Of a stretch of DNA of 64,000 nucleotides, positions 40,732 to 49,073 are shown one piece after another. The DNA is from CALBJU01 sp965247125 (lineage in GTDB: Bacteria; Bacteroidota; Rhodothermia; Rhodothermales; UBA10348): positions 1,054,001 through 1,118,000 of the forward strand of contig CBDFGO010000003.1 of assembly GCA_965247125.1 (NCBI GenBank), given 5' to 3'. The first letter of the stretch is position 1. The number at the start of each line of letters is the position of its first letter. Below the pieces are notes generated by a model, which worked only from the letters and a program-made list of their open reading frames with translations, did no database searches and was not told the DNA's origin. The position numbers and the translations under genes were made by a program.

Positions 40732-43335
40732 ATGAAATCAAAATTTATCACGCTAGTAGTTGTTCTACTTAGTTTTCCTTTGACCGTTCTCGCGCAGACA
40801 GGCACGATCAGCGGAACTGTCACGGACCCCGGAGGAAGCGCTCTTCCAGGCGCAAACGTTCTCGTTTCTGGCACCATGCTGGGTGCCGCATCGGACAGCG
40901 ATGGCAACTACACCATTGCCTCGGTCCCTGCCGGGGATCTTACGATCGAAGCTCGTTTTCTCGGATTCAGTAGTCAGTCTCGAGCCGTTACAGTGACCGC
41001 CGGACAGACGGTAATCGTTGACTTTCAAATGTCACCAGACGAGTTACTGCTCGATGCCGTTGTGGTCACGGGTACTCGCACCAGAGGTCGCACAGCAATG
41101 CAGTCCGCGACGCCGATTGACAAACTGGACGTCGCAGAGCTTGAGAAGCAGGGAAACGGTGATATGACCGAGACCTTGAAGAACATGGTCCCGTCCTTTG
41201 CGGCAACCCCGCTTACGGGAGACGGTTCTGCATTTATACGACCCACGTCACTTCGTGGCCTGCCGCCAGATGACGTCCTCGTCCTGATGAATTCCAAACG
41301 TCGTCACCGTTCCGCTCTCATTGCTCACTTCGGTGCAGCAATGAACGTTGGTGCCCACGCAGCGGATATCGGCATGATTCCGACGATTGGACTGAAGAGT
41401 GTTGAAGTCCTGCGGGATGGTGCAGCGGCTCAGTATGGCTCGGATGCCATCGCGGGTGTGATCAATTTCCTGCTCAAAGACTCCAATGAAGGCTTCGAAA
41501 TCCAGACTCAGATGGGCCAGTGGTACGAAGGAGAGCAGGACTATAAAGTCGCAGCAAACATTGGATTACCGCTTACCGATAAGGGCTTCCTGAACGTCAG
41601 CGGAGAGTATACTGCGAACGAAGAGCTCTCTCGAGGTTTTCAGCACGCAGACGCGATTGGTGTTCCGAACGCAAGAAATCCTGCAATGAACTGGGGACGT
41701 CCTGAGAGCAGTGGTTTTCGTTCCGTTTTCAATGCTGGAATTGAGCTGAACGAAACCACGAGTCTGTATGCGTTCGGTAACTTTGCGGACACATACGGTG
41801 CCTACAGCTTCTTCTACCGGGCCCCTGGAAGATCCGGTGCGCTCGAACAGATGCCGACCAATCCCAACGATCCCTCACAGGGAAATATCTGCTGGTGTGA
41901 TGCACTGCCTGCTGGATTCACTCCAAACCTCAAAGGAAGGCAGACGGACATCAGCCTGGTTGGAGGCCTAAAAGGTACTCTGGAGAACGGTATGGCCTAC
42001 GATGTGAGCGGTACGTACGGCTCGAACAGGATCGATTATGAACTCAACGGCTCGCTGAACGCATCCTGGGGACTTAACTCCCAACGTACGTTCTTTCCCG
42101 GTGATCTGAAGCAGGAAGATCTGAACTTCAACGTTGACTTGTCCTATCCACTGAACGACGATGTGAATGTCGCTGGTGGAGTGGAGTACCGGAAGGAAAC
42201 CTACACGATGTTTAAGGGAGACACGCAGTCATGGCAGGCAGGTCCATGGGGACAGGTTGGTCAGTTGACCGACCCAACGACAGGATCGAACTATGGCTCT
42301 CCTGGTATTTCTTCGAACGGTTTTGCAGGGACCAGTCCGGATATCGCCGGAGAGTTTGACGGAAGTAACTACGCTGTCTACGTCGATGCAGAATGGGATG
42401 TGAACGAAGACTTCCTGCTTGCAGGAGCCTTACGGTATGAGGACTTTTCTGAGTTTGGTAACACGACCAACGGAAAAGTGGCTGCGCGTTACAACGTGAA
42501 CAACAGGATCACGCTTCGCGGTGGTTTCTCGACGGGTTTCCGCGCGCCAACACCTGGTCAAGCCAATGTGACTGTCGTTACAACCTCGTTTGACGGTGTG
42601 ACAGGCATGCAGGTCCAGGAAGGCACTGTGGCGCCGACCCACCCACTGGCCGCCGCCCTCGGCGGAAAGTCACTGGTGCCAGAAGAGGCTGTGAACTTCA
42701 GTGTTGGACTAGCTGCTCGGGCCACCCAATTCCTGAGTTTCACAGTTGACGCCTACCAAATCACCGTAGACAAACGGATCATTAAATCCAGAAGTCTTCC
42801 GGTAACCGGAAGCGTCGAATTCAGCGAGTTGGCTTTCTATACCAATTCTCTTGAAACAAAGACACAGGGTCTAGATGTGGTTGCGGTATGGAATGGAAGT
42901 CTGAATACAGATGTCAGTATCGCCTTCAACTACAATGAAACATCCGTTGAAGGGCAGGACCAGGTTAATGGCGTGGATCCCGTTCCAGAGTCCACGATTT
43001 TCAACATCGAGAACAATCTTCCGAATACGCGTCTGAGCGCCAGCGTTCGGCACAGCTTCGGTAGTCTTTCCGCATCGGTTCGAGCAAACTTCTATGGCAA
43101 AACCATTGATGAGCGAGGCGATAGGGAAGAGGTCGATGCAACAGGAATCATCGATCTTGAGCTGAGCTACAAGGTCAATGACAACTTCACCCTCGTAGGT
43201 GGCGCGAATAATCTTCTCGACACGTTTCCCACGGAAGTTGACACACGCAGATCACAAGGCATGCCTTACCCACGTCGGACGCCAATCGGCTACCACGGTG
43301 GTATGATGTATGTCCGCGCGATCTACAATATGTAA
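40732..43335 (+). CDS. TonB-dependent outer-membrane receptor
   Basis: 867 residues from ATG 40732, which follows a clear GGAGG (40721-40725). The signal peptide (FITLVVVLLSFPLTVLAQ) is followed by a carboxypeptidase-regulatory-like domain (GTISGTVTDPGGSALPGANV ...), as in Bacteroidota receptors. A plug domain follows (VVVTGTRTR, IRPTSLRGLPPDDVLVL, KSVEVLRDGAAAQYGSDAIAG), then a 22-strand-type barrel up to GGMMYVRAIYNM. No SusD-like partner is adjacent, so it is not a SusCD pair and more likely takes up a siderophore, vitamin or similar ligand. A strong terminator follows. Confidence 0.95.
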   Translation: MKSKFITLVVVLLSFPLTVLAQTGTISGTVTDPGGSALPGANVLVSGTMLGAASDSDGNYTIASVPAGDLTIEARFLGFSSQSRAVTVTAGQTVIVDFQMSPDELLLDAVVVTGTRTRGRTAMQSATPIDKLDVAELEKQGNGDMTETLKNMVPSFAATPLTGDGSAFIRPTSLRGLPPDDVLVLMNSKRRHRSALIAHFGAAMNVGAHAADIGMIPTIGLKSVEVLRDGAAAQYGSDAIAGVINFLLKDSNEGFEIQTQMGQWYEGEQDYKVAANIGLPLTDKGFLNVSGEYTANEELSRGFQHADAIGVPNARNPAMNWGRPESSGFRSVFNAGIELNETTSLYAFGNFADTYGAYSFFYRAPGRSGALEQMPTNPNDPSQGNICWCDALPAGFTPNLKGRQTDISLVGGLKGTLENGMAYDVSGTYGSNRIDYELNGSLNASWGLNSQRTFFPGDLKQEDLNFNVDLSYPLNDDVNVAGGVEYRKETYTMFKGDTQSWQAGPWGQVGQLTDPTTGSNYGSPGISSNGFAGTSPDIAGEFDGSNYAVYVDAEWDVNEDFLLAGALRYEDFSEFGNTTNGKVAARYNVNNRITLRGGFSTGFRAPTPGQANVTVVTTSFDGVTGMQVQEGTVAPTHPLAAALGGKSLVPEEAVNFSVGLAARATQFLSFTVDAYQITVDKRIIKSRSLPVTGSVEFSELAFYTNSLETKTQGLDVVAVWNGSLNTDVSIAFNYNETSVEGQDQVNGVDPVPESTIFNIENNLPNTRLSASVRHSFGSLSASVRANFYGKTIDERGDREEVDATGIIDLELSYKVNDNFTLVGGANNLLDTFPTEVDTRRSQGMPYPRRTPIGYHGGMMYVRAIYNM

Positions 43336-43376
43336 TCGACTTTGAAATCGATTCGATTCCCTCAGCGGGATCAGTG

Positions 43377-43408
43377 GTGCGGCGGCTCACAAAAGTGAGC
43401 CGCCGCAC
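43377..43408 (+). terminator. Terminator hairpin after the TonB receptor
   Basis: A perfect 14-bp inverted repeat (43377-43390 and 43395-43408) with an AAAA loop, followed by TCACTTTATA. The strong GC stem 41 bases past the receptor stop fits a transcription terminator, although the T-run is short. Confidence 0.75.
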
Positions 43409-43504
43409 TCACTTTATAGAGTATTCCCAATCCATTGCAAGAATCCACTTCAGAGAACGGGAACTCGTCTGGGTTTCACCTATTTTACGGCACCCACGTA
43501 GATT

Positions 43505-43578
43505 CGGGACGTGGCGCAGCCCGGTAGCGCACTCGCCTGGGGGGCGAGGGGTCGCAGGTTCAAATCCTGTCGTCCCGA
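43505..43578 (+). tRNA. tRNA-Pro (anticodon GGG)
   Basis: A full cloverleaf of 74 nt. The acceptor CGGGACG pairs with CGTCCCG, the D-stem GCGC/GCGC is intact, and the anticodon stem CTCGC/GCGAG surrounds CTGGGGG with anticodon GGG. The T-arm is GCAGG-TTCAAAT-CCTGT. The discriminator is A and CCA is not encoded. It reads CCC and CCU. A 12-bp hairpin lies 27 bases after it. Confidence 0.96.
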
Positions 43579-43605
43579 CGATGGCCGCCAGCATCGGCCA
43601 ATAGA

Positions 43606-43633
43606 GGCGACCAGTTCTCACGAACTGGTCGCC
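43606..43633 (+). terminator. Hairpin after tRNA-Pro
   Basis: A perfect 12-bp stem (43606-43617 with 43622-43633) around the loop TCAC, followed by AATCTCG. The position just behind tRNA-Pro suggests a terminator or processing site, but there is no T-run. Confidence 0.55.
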
Positions 43634-43780
43634 AATCTCGTATCTGACAGGATTTGCAAGCGGGAAACAGACAGATACTCTCGGTTCAAAGTGATCACCA
43701 AACGGTTGGCCAAGATTCCGAGGCGATTCCTAGAACGGATTCGGATATTGAATAGCTACCCATCAATTCCATCCAGTTGA

Positions 43781-44245
43781 GTGACTCATTTACGCTTTTT
43801 TCTTTTGGTCAGCCTTCTGCTCGCGTTCTGCCAGCCAGCTCACTCTCAGAATACCATCAAAGAAGGGACTCAGGCTGTTTCAGAGCGTTATCTGGAGCTC
43901 GATTCCGGTCTCAGATATGATGATTTGGGAGATCTGTATTCAGAGACTACGAGTTTTTACGATCCGACCTCCAAGGTGTTTGGGCCCCAGTCAGGTCGAC
44001 TTTTTGAAAACGCAGAGCAACTGTTGGCTCGGCGGCATCAGATGTACCAAAACATAACAGAGTTTGACTTCCTGGTAGAGGATCGCTTTACTGCCAATCA
44101 CCATTCGGTGTATATGGGAACGGTAACCTATACGATCGCAAGTGGCCTGAGCTTTGCGCAACCGGCAGTTTTTGTGATCGAAGTGCGCGAAGGTAAGGTC
44201 ACCCGGCATTGGGACTTTGTTGACTATAGTGTTGTGCCGAACTGA
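43781..44245 (+). CDS. Exported SnoaL/NTF2-like protein
   Basis: 154 residues from a GTG at 43781, the only start giving a full signal peptide (LRFFLLVSLLLAFCQPAHSQ). The mature domain follows the NTF2-like pattern: a helical front (VSERYLELDSGLRYDDLGDLY), a strand/turn (FYDPTSKVFG), then FTANHHSVYMGTVTYTI, AVFVIEVREGKVTRHWDFVDY. The closing W-D-F-V-D-Y strand is typical of SnoaL/DUF4440-type proteins. Function unknown. It lies between tRNA-Pro and the RodZ-like gene, on the same strand. Confidence 0.7.
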   Translation: MTHLRFFLLVSLLLAFCQPAHSQNTIKEGTQAVSERYLELDSGLRYDDLGDLYSETTSFYDPTSKVFGPQSGRLFENAEQLLARRHQMYQNITEFDFLVEDRFTANHHSVYMGTVTYTIASGLSFAQPAVFVIEVREGKVTRHWDFVDYSVVPN

Positions 44246-44401
44246 TCCCTGGGCTCTGCGGCAGTGGATCAAAGCGTGTGATTTCGAAAAACAGCCACCC
44301 GGAACGTCACAGGTAATTCTGTCCGGAAATCTGGAAGGTTTAGGCCAATACACGTACCTTTTGATCAGTCTGCAACCTGTCTGAACCACTCCCATTTACC
44401 T

Positions 44402-45457
44402 ATGACAGAGACGGAGTCACAACTCGCGGCTGGCCGGCGACTGGCACGAGATCTCCGTACCATTCGGCGAAAGCGGGGCATCGACCTCAAAGAGGTTCTC
44501 GATGTAACCCGCCTTGCTGAAGATGTGATCGATCAACTTGAAGAAACAGCGTTGATCGGACACCCCGTGTTCAATAGAGTTTATCTCCGGTCGCTCTATT
44601 CCGCATATGCTTCCGTACTCGGTATCTCAAATGCCGATATGATGGAAGCTCTTGAGGCGGTTTATGAGGCTGATTACCGGGGATCGCTTGCGCAACAATA
44701 CCTTGGAGAGTCGCCAGAAGAGGCTCAGCCAGACGCAGAGCCTCCAAAAGAGACACCGTCAGACCCAGACGCAGCGGTCGAGACTCAACCTGATGAGTCA
44801 GAACAAGAGAAGAGCCAGACCGCTACTGAGCTCGATACGACCGACCTTGAAAGTCCAAGGGGCGGTGACGCGACGGATCCAGAGAATATTTCGATTTCGG
44901 GTCAACGCGTAAGTTTTAATCAGGTCAAGACAAAGCTTCGCGAATACCTTTTTGAGAGACCAAGGGTACTCTTGCCGAATACGACCGGACTATCGATCCT
45001 CATTGTCGCCGGACTGGCGTTGGTGGTATTGTTGTGGTATGCAATTTCATGGGCAGTTTCAGGTGGAATAGAGGAACCAGCCGCGACGGTGGTGGAGGAT
45101 TCGACAGCCACCGTAATAGTTGCCCCTCCCGATCCCATCATTCTTCCCGATAGCTTTTCCGTGGGAATTATCGCGGTTGTAGAAGCACTGGATCCTATTC
45201 GAGCCACACTTGACGCAGGCTACAGGACCCCGTACTGGGTTGAGCACATGGACACTCTCCTGTTCAGGGTAGGAGACAGCCTTAAGATTGAGCGTGAGGT
45301 TGCGCACACAAAAGTCTTGATTGATGGTTTTGAAGCGCCGGCCTGGTGGCTGAGAGATTCGGGACCGGTAGATGTTGGTAGAGTTCGCATGCAGACATGG
45401 CTGGATTCCTTGACGGCCGCGGGTATCTCACCCCAGAGAGCCGGACCTATCGAATGA
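44402..45457 (+). CDS. RodZ-like helix-turn-helix membrane protein
   Basis: 351 residues. The cytoplasmic HTH domain (about 10-95) has LARDLRTIRRKRGIDLKEVLD, DQLEETALIGHPVFNRVYLRSLYSAYA, as in the HTH_25/RodZ family. An acidic, Pro/Glu-rich linker (about 105-165) is followed by one transmembrane helix (LSILIVAGLALVVLLWYAISW, about 198-220) and a periplasmic domain. RodZ links MreB to the envelope and guides cell shape. The periplasmic part is short and less typical, so the RodZ role is probable rather than proven. Its stop overlaps the ligA start (ATGA). Confidence 0.82.
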   Translation: MTETESQLAAGRRLARDLRTIRRKRGIDLKEVLDVTRLAEDVIDQLEETALIGHPVFNRVYLRSLYSAYASVLGISNADMMEALEAVYEADYRGSLAQQYLGESPEEAQPDAEPPKETPSDPDAAVETQPDESEQEKSQTATELDTTDLESPRGGDATDPENISISGQRVSFNQVKTKLREYLFERPRVLLPNTTGLSILIVAGLALVVLLWYAISWAVSGGIEEPAATVVEDSTATVIVAPPDPIILPDSFSVGIIAVVEALDPIRATLDAGYRTPYWVEHMDTLLFRVGDSLKIEREVAHTKVLIDGFEAPAWWLRDSGPVDVGRVRMQTWLDSLTAAGISPQRAGPIE

Positions 45458-47538
45458 CCCTTATTGAGAGAACACGGCGGGTTCAGAACCTTGTTCTTCC
45501 GGAACAACGACCTGATCAGATTGGGGTCTTGGTAAATGATCTTGTCGAGATCTTGTCCGAGCATGCGCTTCTTTATTATCAAGAGGCCGATCCTCTCATC
45601 ACAGATGGAGAGTATGACTCGCTTCTACGCACTCTTCGTGGTCTCGAAGAGGACCATCCCGAACTTCGTCGACCGGACAGTCCAACACACAGGGTCGGAG
45701 CATCGCCACTCGATGCGTTTGAAAAGGTACGCCATCCTGAACCGATGCTCTCCCTCGGAAACGCATTCAACGGTGAGGAGATCATAGCCTGGCATGAAAG
45801 ATGTCGGAAGCGTCTCGATCTTCCAGAGGGCCAGCAATTCGAGTTGATGGTGGAATTGAAAATTGATGGCCTGGCCGTCGCTCTCACCTACGAAAACGAC
45901 GTCCTCGTGAGGGCGGCGACGCGTGGAGACGGTCAGATCGGCGAAAACATCACTGCAAATGCAAGAACAATCAGGTCGATTCCCCTGCGCCTCTCAGCGA
46001 CCCATCAGGGAATTCCTGATCCTGTTGAGGTCAGAGGAGAGGTGTACTTTCCCAAGAGTGCCTTTAACTCACTGAACGATTCTCTGCGGGAGCGCGACGC
46101 AAAACCATTCGCAAATCCGAGAAATGCTGCTGCAGGAGCCCTGCGTAAGCTTGATTCTTCAAAAACCGCGACGAGGCAACTGGCGTTTTTCGCTTATGCT
46201 ACCAGAGGTGTTACGGGCGAAATGCCTGCGACCCAGCACGGCACGCTGAAAACGATTGGTACCTGGGGCTTCTCAATCAACCCTGAAGCGACCCATTTCA
46301 AGAATATTGAAGACGTCGTCTCCTATTGTACATCGTGGATTGATCGGCGGGATTCGCTCGATTATGAAATCGACGGCGTAGTTGTCAAGGTGGATGATTT
46401 CGAACTACAACGCAGGTTAGGCAATGTATCCAACGCGCCCCGTTGGGCGGTCGCATTCAAATTTCCAGCGCGTGAGTCAACCACGGTTCTAGAAGACATC
46501 ATTATCAATGTTGGGCGCACAGGGAGAATCACGCCAGAAGCTGTTCTCACGCCGGTACAAATCGGCGGAGTGACCGTATCGCGAGCAACACTTCACAATG
46601 CGGACTACATAAAGGATCGAGACATTCGAGTCGGAGACACTGTAGTCGTAAAGAGGGCCGGAGATGTAATTCCCGCAGTGGTGGCTTCAGTTTCGTTGGC
46701 GCGAACCGGGGAGGAGAAGATTTGGGAGATGCCGTCGCTTTGCCCGGCTTGTTCGGCTCCTCTCGTGAGGCTTGAAGGAGAAGCGGATCACTACTGTGGC
46801 TCGTCGACGTGCCCCGAACAATTTAGCCGGTTGGTAGAGCACTTCGCTTCTCGTGAAGCGATGGACATCGAGGGATTCGGTTCACAACTGGCTGTTCAAC
46901 TGGTGGAGGTAGGCCAGATTGCACGGTTGCAGGACATCTACTCGCTGAAGGCAGCGGATCTACTCGATCTGGAAGGATTTGCCCAGAAAAAAGTGGATAA
47001 TCTGCTGGCCGGGGTCGAAAAATCAAAGAGTCAGAGATTATCCAGATTGCTGTTTGGACTGGGAATCAGGCACGTTGGCAAGACAACCGCTGAAGCTCTC
47101 GTGGCTCATTTTCCAAGTCTGGACAGAATGCGACTGGCAGCTGAAGAGGAATTCCTGGAAGTTGAGGGAGTGGGTAGTGTAATCGCATCGAGCCTGATTA
47201 ACTGGTTTTCAAATAAGATCAATCTGGCGTTAATCGAAGCACTCCGCCAGGAGGGCGTGTCGCTCGTTCGACGTGAAGACGAGGTTTCTGGACTGGACTC
47301 GGAGATGGTTTTTGAGAACTTGACATTTGTGATCACCGGTACCTTGTCAAGTATGGGCAGGAGAGAGGCTCAGGAATTCGTTAAAACGCGCGGTGGGAAA
47401 GTCTCCTCGAGCGTAAGTTCAAAAACCTCCTATCTGATTCAGGGCGAAAATCCGGGATCTGAAGCCGAGAAGGCTGCAGCGCTCGAAATTCCCATACTCG
47501 ATGAAGAGGGACTTCGAGCTCTCTCGAATGAGAAATGA
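45454..47538 (+). CDS. ligA: NAD+-dependent DNA ligase
   Basis: 694 residues from ATG 45454, overlapping the RodZ-like stop; the ORF extends upstream, but this start matches the family. Domain Ia and the adenylation domain carry the active-site Lys136 in LKIDG. The OB fold, the Cys4 zinc finger (CPACSAPL ... YCGSSTCPEQ), the HhH domain and a C-terminal BRCT domain (FVITGTLSSMGRREAQEFV) are present in order. It joins nicked DNA during replication and repair. All key motifs are intact. Confidence 0.97.
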   Translation: MTLIERTRRVQNLVLPEQRPDQIGVLVNDLVEILSEHALLYYQEADPLITDGEYDSLLRTLRGLEEDHPELRRPDSPTHRVGASPLDAFEKVRHPEPMLSLGNAFNGEEIIAWHERCRKRLDLPEGQQFELMVELKIDGLAVALTYENDVLVRAATRGDGQIGENITANARTIRSIPLRLSATHQGIPDPVEVRGEVYFPKSAFNSLNDSLRERDAKPFANPRNAAAGALRKLDSSKTATRQLAFFAYATRGVTGEMPATQHGTLKTIGTWGFSINPEATHFKNIEDVVSYCTSWIDRRDSLDYEIDGVVVKVDDFELQRRLGNVSNAPRWAVAFKFPARESTTVLEDIIINVGRTGRITPEAVLTPVQIGGVTVSRATLHNADYIKDRDIRVGDTVVVKRAGDVIPAVVASVSLARTGEEKIWEMPSLCPACSAPLVRLEGEADHYCGSSTCPEQFSRLVEHFASREAMDIEGFGSQLAVQLVEVGQIARLQDIYSLKAADLLDLEGFAQKKVDNLLAGVEKSKSQRLSRLLFGLGIRHVGKTTAEALVAHFPSLDRMRLAAEEEFLEVEGVGSVIASSLINWFSNKINLALIEALRQEGVSLVRREDEVSGLDSEMVFENLTFVITGTLSSMGRREAQEFVKTRGGKVSSSVSSKTSYLIQGENPGSEAEKAAALEIPILDEEGLRALSNEK

Positions 47539-47546
47539 ACTAGCAT

Positions 47547-49067
47547 ATGCTTCATACCGTCGATTATTTAGTGATCGTAGTTTATATGGCGGCCGTCGTT
47601 GTATTCGGAATTCGAAGTGCGGGAAAGCAGAAGACGGTAAACGATTACTTCCTGGGCAGCAAGGAGTTACCATGGTGGGCTATCTGCTTCTCCATTGTGG
47701 CCACGGAGACCAGTACGCTAACTGTGATTGGCATTCCAGCGGTGGCTTACGGCGGAAGTATGGCGTTCTTTCAATTGACGTTCGGATATATGGTCGGACG
47801 GATACTCGTTGCAGCCTTTTTCCTGCCGAGATATATGAAAGGCGATCTTAGTACCGCCTATGAATTCCTGGGCCAGCGCTTCGGATCTCGTCTTCAGGGA
47901 TTATCCTCCCTCACCTTCCTGGCGACTCGACTTTTAGCTGACGGTGTCCGTCTGTTTGCTACTGCCATTCCGATAAAGATCATCGCTGCTAGTGCTGGCC
48001 TGGACGTGGGATATCCAGCCATCATCCTGACCATCGGCGTGCTGACCGCTCTGTACACCTATGTAGGCGGCTTTAAAGCGGTCGTATGGATGGACGTCGT
48101 ACAGATGGGCGTCTACATTGTGGGAGCAATCCTGACCGTGTTCATCCTTCTTTCCAATCTCCCCCCAGATGTGGTTTCGAATCTGGCCGCGGCAGGGAAA
48201 ACACAAATTTTCTTTCTGGACATCTCGTTTCAGAGTGTCATAACCCAACCCTATGTGCTGGTTACGGCCGTGATAGGCGGCGGTATTTTTTCCATGGCTT
48301 CACACGGCACCGATCAACTCATTGTTCAGCGTCTTCTCTCGTGCAAAAATCTTGGAGATGCGCGCAAAGCTATTGTGGGAAGTGCCCTTTTCGTGATGGG
48401 ACAGTTCGCGATCTTCCTGATTCTTGGTGCTCTTCTCTGGGCTTATTACGGAGGTGCCGACGCTGCAAACCTGGGACTCAATCGGCTCGATGAGGTCTTT
48501 CCGAAGTTCATTGTCGAGCAGCTTCCGATCGGCGTTGCAGGTCTCGTTCTGGCAGGAATACTTGCTGCTGCAATGAGTACCCTTTCTTCCTCATTGAATG
48601 CACTGGCAAGTTCAACGACAAACGATTTGATGGGGAAACGATTTTCCAGCCTCCCAGATAAAACGAAGCTCAGATACTCCAAATTGCTGACGCTGGGATG
48701 GGCACTGGTGTTCGTATTTTTCGCAACACTGTTCGAAGACCGGCAAAATCCGGTGGTCGAGTTGGGTCTCTCGATCGCATCGTTTACCTATGGAGCACTG
48801 TTGGGGGCATTCCTTCTGGGTCTGCTTGTAGAGCGCGCGAGAGAAGCGGACGCCGTCATAGCTTTCATGACGAGTTTGATTGGGATGATCCTTATCATTT
48901 TCGGTGTGTGGATGACCTCTTCAGGGTCCTGGATTTTCGAGCTTGCTCCGACCACAGCAATGAAATCTGACCTTGGATTAACGGCCATCGCATGGCCATG
49001 GTACACCACAATCGGAACCTCAATCACTCTTGCGGTCGGATCCTTGCTTTCGTTACGGCATAGGTAG
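47547..49067 (+). CDS. Sodium:solute symporter (SSS family)
   Basis: 506 residues, about 13 hydrophobic helices. The front has DYLVIVVYMAAVVVFGIRSA, and SSS motifs follow: DYFLGSKELPWWAICFSIVATETS, GYMVGRILVAAFFLPRYMKG, YTYVGGFKAVVWMDVVQM, SHGTDQLIVQRLLSCKN and LAAAMSTLSSSLNALASST. It is an inner-membrane Na+-coupled uptake carrier for a sugar, amino acid, sialic acid or similar; the substrate is not decided. It starts 9 bases after ligA. Confidence 0.93.
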   Translation: MLHTVDYLVIVVYMAAVVVFGIRSAGKQKTVNDYFLGSKELPWWAICFSIVATETSTLTVIGIPAVAYGGSMAFFQLTFGYMVGRILVAAFFLPRYMKGDLSTAYEFLGQRFGSRLQGLSSLTFLATRLLADGVRLFATAIPIKIIAASAGLDVGYPAIILTIGVLTALYTYVGGFKAVVWMDVVQMGVYIVGAILTVFILLSNLPPDVVSNLAAAGKTQIFFLDISFQSVITQPYVLVTAVIGGGIFSMASHGTDQLIVQRLLSCKNLGDARKAIVGSALFVMGQFAIFLILGALLWAYYGGADAANLGLNRLDEVFPKFIVEQLPIGVAGLVLAGILAAAMSTLSSSLNALASSTTNDLMGKRFSSLPDKTKLRYSKLLTLGWALVFVFFATLFEDRQNPVVELGLSIASFTYGALLGAFLLGLLVERAREADAVIAFMTSLIGMILIIFGVWMTSSGSWIFELAPTTAMKSDLGLTAIAWPWYTTIGTSITLAVGSLLSLRHR

Positions 49068-49073
49068 GACGCG